Assembly (NCBI GenBank): GCA_030151165.1
Contig: JASLEM010000311.1
Span: 1 to 7,763, forward strand
Direction of reading: 5' to 3'
DNA length: 7,763 nucleotides
DNA from: Burkholderiaceae bacterium
Lineage (GTDB): Bacteria > Pseudomonadota > Gammaproteobacteria > Burkholderiales > Burkholderiaceae
Within the stretch, counting starts at the first letter, position 1; every line of letters starts with the position of its first letter. The notes beneath the pieces were generated by a model. That model had not been told where the DNA came from. It worked only from the letters and a program-made list of their open reading frames with translations, and searched no databases. Shown here in pieces: positions 1-5,233 of this stretch. The position numbers and the translations under genes were made by a program.

Positions 1-741
1 CGCGTTCTCCACCGGATCCCAGAACCACCAGCCGCCCCAGCCCAGCTCGTAGTACGCCCACGCGCTGCCCAGCATGATGCCGATCGTCAGGCACGACCAC
101 GCGGCCGTCGTCCACGGGCGCGTCCAGCGCGCCCAGGTGGCATCGAGCCGGCCCTCGATCAGCGCCGCGACCGCGAACGCGAAGGCGACCGAGAAGCCGA
201 CGTAGCCCATGTAGAGCATCGGCGGGTGCGCCACCATGCCCGGGTCCTGCAGCAGCGGGTTCAGGTCGTTGCCGTCGATCGGCACCGGCACCTGGCGGTC
301 GAACGGGTTCGACGTCGTCAGCATGAACAGGATGAAGCCGATGCTGACCAGGCCCATGATGCCCAGCACGCGCGCGACGAAGGGCTGCGGCAGCTTCGTG
401 CTCCATTGCGCGACCGCGAGCATCCACACGCTCAGCATCGCCAGCCACAGCAGCAGCGAGCCCTCGTGGCCGCCCCAGACGCCCGCGATGCGGTACCAGA
501 TCGGCAGCGCGCTGTTGGAGTTGCTGGCGACGTAGAGCACCGAGAAGTCGTTGCGCACGAAGGTGCTGACGAGGCAGGCGAAGGCGACGGCGACGAGCAG
601 CCCGTGCGCGCGCGCCGCGGGCCGCGCGAGCGCCATCCAGTCGGCGCGGCCGCGCCAGGCGCCCGCGAGCGGCAGCGTGCCGAGGATCAGCGCCACGGCC
701 AGCGCCAGCAGCAGCGCGACCTGCCCGAGTTCGGGGATCAT
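1..741 (-). CDS. ccmF: Cytochrome c haem lyase subunit CcmF (N-terminal part, cut by window edge)
   Basis: CcmF is the large inner-membrane protein of system I cytochrome c maturation. It takes haem from holo-CcmE and, with CcmH, attaches it to the CXXCH cysteines of apocytochromes in the periplasm. The visible 247 codons begin [12 protein letters not shown] and are mostly hydrophobic, with several membrane helices. Family landmarks are WGGHEGS (residues 89-95), the [10 protein letters not shown] segment (about 165-174, with His172) and the tryptophan-rich haem-handling WWD motif [11 protein letters not shown] at 237-247, where the window ends. Full-length CcmF is usually about 640-660 residues, so more than half lies outside. 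The start ATG (741-739) overlaps the ccmE stop as ATGA, indicating translational coupling. The related NrfE/CcmF paralogues share the WWD motif, but the gene order favours CcmF. Confidence 0.97.
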   Translation of the reverse strand, partial: MIPELGQVALLLALAVALILGTLPLAGAWRGRADWMALARPAARAHGLLVAVAFACLVSTFVRNDFSVLYVASNSNSALPIWYRIAGVWGGHEGSLLLWLAMLSVWMLAVAQWSTKLPQPFVARVLGIMGLVSIGFILFMLTTSNPFDRQVPVPIDGNDLNPLLQDPGMVAHPPMLYMGYVGFSVAFAFAVAALIEGRLDATWARWTRPWTTAAWSCLTIGIMLGSAWAYYELGWGGWWFWDPVENA

Positions 742-1232
742 TTGCTCGTCTCCATCTTGTCCGCCGTCTTCTCGACGACCTTCTCGGTCTTGTCCGTCTT
801 CATCATCCCGCCGTGGTCGGCCGCCTGCTTCAGCGCGGCGGCGGCCTCGGGCGGCATGTAGTTCTCGTCGTGCTTGGCCAGCACTTCCTGCGCGGTGAAC
901 ACGCCGTCCGGCCCCAGCTTGCCCTGCGCGACCACGCCCTTGCCTTCCTTGAACAGGTCGGGAAGGATGCCGCGATAGTGCACCTGCATCGACTTCACGA
1001 GGTCGGTGACGGTGAAGCTGACGTCGACGCCGTCGCGCTTCAGGCTGCCCGCGACCACGAGCCCGCCGATGCGGAACAGCCGGTTCTCCGGCGCCTCGTG
1101 CGCGGCGACCTGCGACGGCGAGTAGAAGAAGACGAGGTTCGAGCGGAAGGCGTTCAGCACCAGCGCGGTGGCGGCGCAGACCGCCAGCAGGATGCCCACG
1201 ATGATCGCGAGCCGCTTCTGGCGTGCGGTCAC
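738..1232 (-). CDS. ccmE: Periplasmic haem chaperone CcmE
   Basis: CcmE binds haem covalently in the periplasm after loading by CcmABCD and passes it to CcmF. The 164-residue product has a short cytoplasmic start (TARQKR), one membrane anchor at about 8-28, then a beta-rich OB-fold domain ([30 protein letters not shown]). The haem-attachment motif is [12 protein letters not shown], with His121 as the expected covalent haem ligand and Tyr125 as the usual second contact. Beyond about residue 130 the tail is charged ([15 protein letters not shown]) and probably flexible, as is common in the family. The start is GTG at 1232-1230, sharing GTGA with the ccmD stop; the TARQKR start is normal for CcmE. 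The stop overlaps the ccmF ATG. Length is in the usual range, and nothing essential appears to be missing. Confidence 0.97.
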   Translation of the reverse strand: MTARQKRLAIIVGILLAVCAATALVLNAFRSNLVFFYSPSQVAAHEAPENRLFRIGGLVVAGSLKRDGVDVSFTVTDLVKSMQVHYRGILPDLFKEGKGVVAQGKLGPDGVFTAQEVLAKHDENYMPPEAAAALKQAADHGGMMKTDKTEKVVEKTADKMETSK

Positions 1233-1435
1233 GGGCGGGCTCCGGTCGATGCGGCGGCCTTGGCCTCGGCCTCGTCGGCGATGCGCTCGGCGATCGCGAC
1301 GCGCGCCGCGCGGTGGCGCCGGCGCGCGAGCAGCACCTCGGCCAGCATCAGCGCGGCCATCGTGCCGTACGCGCCCCAGACGAAGCCGCCGCGGCCGCCC
1401 ATGTCGAGGAATTCAGAAAGCGAGTGCCACTGCAT
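1229..1435 (-). CDS. ccmD: Haem exporter accessory protein CcmD
   Basis: CcmD is a small membrane protein that joins the CcmABC complex and is needed to release holo-CcmE from it. The 68-residue product begins [24 protein letters not shown], the usual CcmD pattern of an amphipathic start followed by GGxxxFVWxAY. One membrane helix follows (about 18-36, [12 protein letters not shown]), then an Arg-rich cytoplasmic stretch (ARRRHRAAR) consistent with the positive-inside rule, and an Ala/Glu-rich tail. CcmD is poorly conserved in sequence, so identification also rests on its place between ccmC and ccmE. Its ATG is 3 bases past the ccmC stop, and its TGA overlaps the GTG start of ccmE. Confidence 0.93.
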   Translation of the reverse strand: MQWHSLSEFLDMGGRGGFVWGAYGTMAALMLAEVLLARRRHRAARVAIAERIADEAEAKAAASTGARP

Positions 1436-1438
1436 GGC

Positions 1439-2230
1439 TCATCCTTGATTGCTTGATGCGACGAGTGCGCGCGCCCAGGCCGTGCCGCCCTCGCGCTCGA
1501 GCACGATCGCCCGCGCGCGCACGAACACCACCGCGAACGCGTAGGCCCAGCAGGCCAGCGTCAGCAGCAGCATCGCCCACAGCATCGTCGACGCCATCTT
1601 CGGCGCCGCGCCCATCGTCAGGCTCGAGCCCTGGTGCAGCGTGTTCCACCAGACGACCGAGAAGTAGATGATCGGCACGTTGACGACGCCCACGATCGCC
1701 AGCAGCGCGCCGGCCTTGTCGGCCCGGCGGGTGTCGTCGATCGCGGCGACCAGCGCCATGTAGCCGAGGTAGAGGAACAGCAGGATCAGCTCGGACGTCA
1801 GCCGCGCGTCCCACACCCACCAGGTGCCCCAGGTCGGACGCCCCCACAGCGAGCCCGTCCACAGCGCGAGCAGCGTGAACAGCGCGCCCGTCGGCGCGAT
1901 CGCGCGGGCGAGGATGAAGGCCATGCGTGCGTTGAGGAACCAGCCGATCGCGGCCCAGAACGCCATCGCGACGTACAGCACCATCGACAGCCACGCCGCC
2001 GGCACGTGGATGAAGATGATGCGGTAGACCTCGCCCTGCGTGGCGTCGGTGGGCGCGACGAAGAAGCCCATCCACAGGCCGGCGAGCGCGAACAGCGTCG
2101 CCACGGCGCCGAACGCCGGGGCCAGCAGCCCGGCGAGGCCGTGGAAGTTCGCGGGCGAGGCGAACGTGAACCACGTCAGGCGGGCGCCTGGGCGGGCACG
2201 GTCGGCGGCGAGGTCGGGGGTGGAGTTCAC
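1439..2230 (-). CDS. ccmC: Haem-handling membrane protein CcmC
   Basis: CcmC binds haem at the outer face of the inner membrane and drives its covalent loading onto CcmE. The 263-residue product has about six membrane helices (roughly 36-58, 73-95, 102-124, 145-165, 172-194, 214-238). The WWD motif is WGTWWVWDARLTSE at 134-147. The two expected axial haem histidines are His75 (in IFIHVPAAW) and His199 (in WWNTLHQGSS). The start taken is GTG at 2230-2228. The first 18 or so residues (NSTPDLAADRARPGARL) precede the usual family start near WFTFASPANF, so they are a non-core extension or the true start may lie further in. Unlike its neighbours, ccmC is not overlapped by the preceding gene: 87 bp separate it from ccmB. 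Confidence 0.96.
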   Translation of the reverse strand: MNSTPDLAADRARPGARLTWFTFASPANFHGLAGLLAPAFGAVATLFALAGLWMGFFVAPTDATQGEVYRIIFIHVPAAWLSMVLYVAMAFWAAIGWFLNARMAFILARAIAPTGALFTLLALWTGSLWGRPTWGTWWVWDARLTSELILLFLYLGYMALVAAIDDTRRADKAGALLAIVGVVNVPIIYFSVVWWNTLHQGSSLTMGAAPKMASTMLWAMLLLTLACWAYAFAVVFVRARAIVLEREGGTAWARALVASSNQG

Positions 2231-2242
2231 GGCGTCATTTTC
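2231..2242 (-). promoter_or_regulatory. Possible internal promoter -10 element directly before ccmC
   Basis: On the minus strand the hexamer GAAAAT (2242-2237, four of six matches to TATAAT) stands exactly 6 nt before the GTG start of ccmC. This is the same spacing as at the two divergent genes near 4250-4310. No good -35 is seen at 16-18 nt; TTGCAA and TTTACA occur further upstream at the wrong distance. The hexamer sits in an 87-bp spacer that is less GC-rich than the rest of the operon. A start here would give a leaderless ccmC transcript separate from ccmAB. This is weak evidence, and read-through from ccmA is enough to explain expression. Confidence 0.25.
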
Positions 2243-2317
2243 CGCGCGACGGGCATTGCAAGATGTAAAAGCCGGATTGGCCCGGCACGACGGGGCGGTT
2301 TGACGCGCGGGCCACGG

Positions 2318-2989
2318 TCACTCCAGCGCGATCCGCAGCGCCGCCGCCGTCGCCGGCGGTGCGCCGAGGCCGCACGCGATCAGCAGCGCGCCCAGCAGCG
2401 ACAGGTGCGGCGCCGGTGACAGCCCCGCGTCCACCGCCGCCGCCGCGCCCGCGCCGAAGATCAGCGCCGGCACCGCCAGCGGCAGCACGATCAGCACGAT
2501 GAGCATGCCGGTGCTGCGCAGCCCCAGCGTCAACGCCGCGCCGACGCCGCCCAGCAGGCTCAGCACCGGCGTCCCCAGCAGTAGAGACGCGAACAGCACC
2601 GGGAGTTCCTCCGGCGGCAGCCCCAGCAGCAAGCCGAGCAGCGGCGCGCCGACGACCAGCGGCGCGCCGCTGAGCGTCCAGTGCGCCGCGGCCTTGGCCG
2701 TCGCGACCGCCAGGCCCGCGCCCGGTGCGAGCAGCAGCTGCTCCAGCGAGCCGTCGGCGTAGTCGGCGGCGTACAAGGGCGGCATCGACAGCATCGCCGC
2801 CAGCAGCGCGCAGACCCACACCACGCCCGGCGCGATCTGGCGCAGCACCTGCGGCTCCGGCCCGATGCCCAGCGGGAACAGGCTGGCCGCGACGAGGAAG
2901 AACGCGAGCGGCAGCGCGGACTCGGTGCGCCGCCGCCACGCGAGCCGCAGGTCGCGCCGGTAGACGGACACGAAGACGGCGCCGTTCAC
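2318..2989 (-). CDS. ccmB: Haem ABC transporter permease CcmB
   Basis: CcmB is the membrane partner of the ATPase CcmA; together they use ATP to release haem-loaded CcmE from CcmC/CcmD. The product is 223 residues, normal for the family, with about six hydrophobic helices (roughly 24-42, 52-74, 95-122, 130-155, 160-182, 194-215). Recognisable segments are VYRRDLRLAWRRR near the N-terminus, VVWVCALLAAML followed by YADGSLEQLLL (about 57-87), and IVLPLAVPALIFG (about 167-179). The start is GTG at 2989-2987, which forms GTGA with the ccmA stop and gives the expected N-terminus VNGAVFVSVYRRDLRL. The frame stays open far upstream through ccmA, but that extension is not CcmB-like. Confidence 0.96.
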   Translation of the reverse strand: MNGAVFVSVYRRDLRLAWRRRTESALPLAFFLVAASLFPLGIGPEPQVLRQIAPGVVWVCALLAAMLSMPPLYAADYADGSLEQLLLAPGAGLAVATAKAAAHWTLSGAPLVVGAPLLGLLLGLPPEELPVLFASLLLGTPVLSLLGGVGAALTLGLRSTGMLIVLIVLPLAVPALIFGAGAAAAVDAGLSPAPHLSLLGALLIACGLGAPPATAAALRIALE

Positions 2990-3714
2990 GCGAGCCCCGC
3001 CTCGTGTTCCGGCAGCGCGGCCGGCAGGGCGTCGAGATCGAGCACGCGGAAGCCCGCGTCCGCGGCGCGCGCGTCCAGATGCAGGTGATGGCTCGTCAGC
3101 AGCACGCTGCCGCCGCGCGCACGGTGCTGGGCGAGCAGCTCGTGCAGCACCGCGGTGCCGGCGACGTCCAGCGCGTCGAAGGGCTCGTCGAGCACCCACA
3201 GCGCGGGCGCCGTCTCGAGCGCGAGCCGCGCCAGCGCCACGCGGCGGCGCAGGCCTTGCGACAGGCTGCGCGTCGGCGTGCGCTCGCGCCCGGCCAGCCC
3301 GAGCCGCACGAGCGCGGCGCGGATCGCGGGCGGGCGGTCGTCGCGCCCGTGGATGCGCGCGAGGAAGGCCAGCGACTCGGCGGCGGTGAGGTCGTCCTTC
3401 AGCGCGTTGGCGTGCGCGATGTAGACGAGTTCGCCGGCGAAGCGCGCGTTGCGGCGCGTCGGCGCGTCGCCCCACAGGATCTGCCCGTGCTCCGGCGCGG
3501 CGAGGCCGGCGACCAGCCGCAGCAGGCTCGTCTTGCCGCGCCCGTTGCCGCCGCGCAGCCACAGCAGTTCGCCCGGCGCCAGCGTCTCGGTCAGCCCGGC
3601 GAACAGCACGCGCTCGCCGCGCCGGCAGGCGACGTCCACCAGCCGCAGCGACGGCAGCGCCGGCGTCGACGATGTCGAGGCGCGGGGCGAGCCGGAAGCG
3701 GGGGCGGAGGTCAT
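2986..3714 (-). CDS. ccmA: Haem ABC transporter ATP-binding protein CcmA
   Basis: CcmA is the cytoplasmic ATPase of the CcmABCD complex. The 242-residue product has the ABC motifs in order: Walker A GGNGRGKTS (55-63, Lys61), signature LSQGLRRRVALARL (151-164), Walker B LWVLDEPFDALD (172-183, with catalytic Glu177) and switch His209 or His210 in LLTSHH. The LSxGxRRRVALARL form of the signature and the ACRRGERVLF start of the core are typical of CcmA. In the Q-loop region the sequence reads YIAHANALKDDLT, with Ala102 where E. coli CcmA has Gln in GHQPG. The first 20 or so residues are Ala/Ser/Pro-rich and outside the core, so the start is not certain. No clear Shine-Dalgarno sequence precedes the ATG. 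This is the first gene of the ccm operon; its stop overlaps the ccmB start. Confidence 0.96.
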   Translation of the reverse strand: MTSAPASGSPRASTSSTPALPSLRLVDVACRRGERVLFAGLTETLAPGELLWLRGGNGRGKTSLLRLVAGLAAPEHGQILWGDAPTRRNARFAGELVYIAHANALKDDLTAAESLAFLARIHGRDDRPPAIRAALVRLGLAGRERTPTRSLSQGLRRRVALARLALETAPALWVLDEPFDALDVAGTAVLHELLAQHRARGGSVLLTSHHLHLDARAADAGFRVLDLDALPAALPEHEAGLA

Positions 3715-3770
3715 CGGGGCGGATCGGGAGAGCGGGGCGAGACGCGGGCGGCGTGGAGGGCGGGCGCGCC

Positions 3771-3799
3771 AGTATAGAAGTCGTGCTCGACATGACGCC
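3771..3799 (-). promoter_or_regulatory. Candidate sigma-70 promoter for the ccm operon
   Basis: The 123-bp gap between the ACT-like gene stop and the ccmA start contains a good -10 on the minus strand, TATACT (3776-3771, five of six matches to TATAAT). It is about 57 nt before the ccmA ATG and would give a leader of roughly 50 nt. The base composition dips locally in an otherwise very GC-rich gap. The -35 is poor: GGCGTC at 17-nt spacing (3799-3794). Either an activator is used or the promoter is weak. Transcription from the upstream ACT-like gene could also reach ccmA, since no terminator is seen between them. Confidence 0.4.
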
Positions 3800-3837
3800 C
3801 GGCGCCCGCGGCGCTGCGGCGTCGTTTCGCTGCAGGC

Positions 3838-4251
3838 TCAGCGGGCGGCCGAGCGCGCCTGGAGCTCGCGCAACGCGCGCATCGCGTCGCCGGCGCGATC
3901 CGCCGGCACGAACAGGTGGTCGTGGTGCACCCCGGCGATCACGTTGCACGGGATGCCCGCGTCGCCGAGCGCCCGCGCGAAGGCCGCGGTGAGGCCGACG
4001 GCGGCGAGGTCGGAGTGCACGCGCAGCGTGATCCACGCCGAGCGGAACGCGACCGGCCAGCCGCGCGCGACGGCCTGCGCCTCGGCGACGACCACCGTGA
4101 GGCCTTCCGCCTCGCGCATCGTCGCGACGGGGTCGACGTCGGCCGGCACCTCGCCGTCCGCCAGCGCGCACCACGCCCAGGTGCCGGCGTTGAGCGCGGG
4201 TTCCATCGTGGCGAGCAACTCGGCGAGGTCGGAGACGGGCGGGGAGTCCAT
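3838..4251 (-). CDS. Stand-alone ACT-like domain protein (COG3602/DUF2241 type)
   Basis: The 137-residue soluble product has no signal peptide or membrane helix. It matches the pattern I know for the COG3602/DUF2241 family of small ACT-domain proteins: LLATMEPALNAGTWAWCAL (13-31), the central MREAEGLTVVVAEAQA (45-60), AWITLRVHSDLAAVGLTAAFARALGDAGI (72-100) and the hallmark CNVIAGVHHDHLFVPADRAGDAM (102-124). ACT domains usually bind amino acids or other small ligands and regulate enzymes, but no ligand or partner is established for this family, and none can be read here. The ATG at 4251-4249 gives the expected family N-terminus. The frame stays open much further upstream, but that extension overlaps the divergent gene antisense and is not ACT-like. 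No strong Shine-Dalgarno is present. The gene ends 123 bp before ccmA. Confidence 0.9.
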   Translation of the reverse strand: MDSPPVSDLAELLATMEPALNAGTWAWCALADGEVPADVDPVATMREAEGLTVVVAEAQAVARGWPVAFRSAWITLRVHSDLAAVGLTAAFARALGDAGIPCNVIAGVHHDHLFVPADRAGDAMRALRELQARSAAR

Positions 4252-4305
4252 CGCCCCATTGTGCGGTGCGCGGTCGTGCGGCGCGAACGCCGCGACAATG
4301 GCCCG
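4252..4305. promoter_or_regulatory. 54-bp divergent promoter region with mirror-image -10 elements
   Basis: The space between the divergent ATGs at 4251 (minus) and 4306 (plus) holds an imperfect inverted repeat. Plus-strand CCATTGTGCGG (4256-4266) faces CCGCGACAATGG (4290-4301), with one unpaired base. Read outward, each arm gives a -10-like hexamer ending 6 nt before a start codon: CACAAT (4263-4258) for the ACT-like gene and GACAAT (4294-4299) for the MOSC gene. With a start point about 7 nt downstream, both mRNAs would begin at or next to the A of the ATG and be leaderless. This fits the absence of clear Shine-Dalgarno sites at both genes. The -35 regions are weak (TTCGCG at 18 nt for the minus side; nothing good for the plus side). 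Confidence 0.5.
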
Positions 4306-4887
4306 ATGACGATGACCGTTGCTTCCGTGAACGTGCCCCGCGCTGCGAGCGACGGCGGCGTGCTGCGCCTCGCGCCCGCCGCCGGCCCGGTCGAGATCGG
4401 CCCGCTCGGCTTCGCGGCTGGCCCCGACCTGCCGCCGCCGGACGACCCGGCGATCGCGCCCGAGGACCACGCGCTGGCCTACGCGGTCTACGCCTATCCG
4501 ACCGTGCACCACGCGTTCTGGCGCACGGTGCGCGCGCAGGCGCGGGTCACGCCGCGCGAGGAGCCGGTGCCGCCGGCGTCGTTCGACGAGCACCTGGCGC
4601 TCGACGGCGTCCAGGAATCCGGGCTGTGGATCGGCGACCTGCTGCGGTTCCCGAACTGCACGCTCGTCGTCAGCGCGCCGCGCCTGCCCGATGCCCGCTT
4701 CGACGCGACGCTCGGCTTCCCGCACGCCGCCAAGATGGTCGCGCAATCGCGCTGGGGCGGCTTCTGGCTCGCGGTGCGCGTGCCGGGCACGATCGCGGCC
4801 GGCGACGCCTTCGAGGTGATCCCGGGCCCGCGCGCGAACGGCGTCGTCGAGCTTTTCCGGGCGCGGATGCAGCCGCCGCGGGGCTGA
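4306..4887 (+). CDS. MOSC-domain protein (YiiM-like) lacking the usual motif residues
   Basis: The 193-residue soluble product resembles MOSC-domain proteins of the YiiM type, a fold that binds the molybdenum cofactor or carries its sulfur. Matching parts are EIGPLGF (30-36), YAVYAYPTVHHAFWR (59-73, compare AVYAYP.EHY.FW), ASFDEHLALDGVQESGLWIGDLLRF (91-115, compare FGENLTVEGL.E..IGD), VVSAPRLP (121-128) and GGFWLAVRVPGTIAAGDAFEVIPG (151-174, compare GFYLRVL.PG.V.AGD). Two features expected in active members are absent. The HGG segment before AVYAYP reads APEDHALAYAV, and the Cys after PR.P is Asp129 (PRLPDARF). Cys118 nearby is not at the motif position. It may therefore be a non-catalytic or repurposed MOSC protein. 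ATG at 4306 is chosen; ATG at 4312 is an alternative. It is divergent from the ACT-like gene. Confidence 0.75.
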   Translation: MTMTVASVNVPRAASDGGVLRLAPAAGPVEIGPLGFAAGPDLPPPDDPAIAPEDHALAYAVYAYPTVHHAFWRTVRAQARVTPREEPVPPASFDEHLALDGVQESGLWIGDLLRFPNCTLVVSAPRLPDARFDATLGFPHAAKMVAQSRWGGFWLAVRVPGTIAAGDAFEVIPGPRANGVVELFRARMQPPRG

Positions 4888-4890
4888 GCC

Positions 4891-5142
4891 GGCGTCCGGC
4901 GAGGGGACGATGGACCTCGGAACCTCGGCGCCGCACCTTTTTTCCCCGACGCCGGAGCTTCGAACTCCGACAATGCTCAAATTTTGAGCAACGCCGCACT
5001 TCCGATCTCCGGCGGTGCACTTGTTTTCAGCAACGATGCGGCTCCGAACTCCGGTGCCGCACAAAATTTGAGCATCGTCGGCGTTCCGAACCGCGTCGCC
5101 GGACTTGTTTTCTCCATCGCCCGGGTTTTGAAGTCAAACGAC
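4891..5142. repeat. Diverged tandem array of a 42-bp unit (five clear copies, a sixth degenerate)
   Basis: The gene-free stretch after the MOSC stop is filled by head-to-tail copies starting at 4933, 4975, 5017, 5059 and 5101, each exactly 42 bp with no indels. A weaker copy starts at 4891. Each unit has a T-rich or A/T-rich block (positions 5-11, such as TTGTTTT), then a GAGCAACG-like block (12-19) and a CCGAACTCCGG-like block (28-38), ending GC-rich. By hand count, neighbouring units 2/3 and 3/4 agree at 28 and 27 of 42 positions, and units 1 and 5 agree with unit 3 at 27 and 25. There are no unique spacers, so this is not a CRISPR. The array has no known identity that I recognise. As 42 is 14 codons, it is also open in more than one frame on both strands. 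Confidence 0.85.
4974..4990. repeat. Near-perfect palindrome inside unit 2 of the 42-bp array
   Basis: TGCTCAAATTTTGAGCA has 8-bp complementary arms (TGCTCAAA and TTTGAGCA) around a single central base. It spans the junction of array units 1 and 2. Units 3 to 5 carry diverged forms: unit 4 keeps AAATTTGAGCA but has lost the left TGCTC arm. It could be a protein-binding dyad or a chance product of the repeat; no bound factor can be named. Confidence 0.5.
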
Positions 5143-5178
5143 GACGCTTCGGGCCGCGCTGGCGGTGCCCTGGAATGC

Positions 5179-5212
5179 AAAAAGGCCGCCGGCCTGGAGG
5201 GCGGGCGGCCTT
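5179..5212 (-). terminator. Rho-independent terminator of the ene-reductase gene
   Basis: Read on the minus strand, AAGGCCGCC (5212-5204) pairs perfectly with GGCGGCCTT (5190-5182) around a 13-nt loop, and transcription then runs into TTTTT (5183-5179). The 9-bp stem begins 21 nt after the stop codon of the gene at 5234-6325. There is no comparable T-run on the plus strand, so it should act mainly on leftward transcripts. Confidence 0.85.
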
Positions 5213-5233
5213 CGGAGCGACGGGGGCGGATCG

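Noticed and set aside
1634..2419. 261-codon plus-strand open frame opposite ccmC
   Set aside because: The Arg/Gln/Glu-rich low-complexity product is the antisense image of membrane-protein codons in a high-GC genome.
3795..3837. Terminator between the ACT-like gene and ccmA
   Set aside because: Short GC hairpins can be drawn (GCGCC/GGCGC), but no T-run follows on the minus strand. Such hairpins are expected by chance at this base composition.
2990..4174. Upstream extension of the ccmB frame on the minus strand
   Set aside because: It overlaps ccmA in another frame with Arg/Ala-rich low-complexity sequence typical of high-GC shadow frames. The GTGA overlap gives a CcmB of normal size.
4849..4890. 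A further upstream copy of the 42-bp repeat inside the MOSC C-terminus
   Set aside because: Aligned in phase, it shows no match above chance to the other units, so the array appears to begin at or after the MOSC stop.
3838..5064. Minus-strand open frame three times longer than the ACT-like gene it ends with
   Set aside because: The extra N-terminal part runs antisense through the MOSC gene and into the 42-bp array, is Arg/Ala-rich low-complexity sequence and resembles no ACT protein. The family start fits ATG 4251.
4891..5142. CRISPR array
   Set aside because: The repeats are contiguous 42-bp units that diverge along their whole length. There are no constant repeats alternating with unique spacers, and no cas genes.
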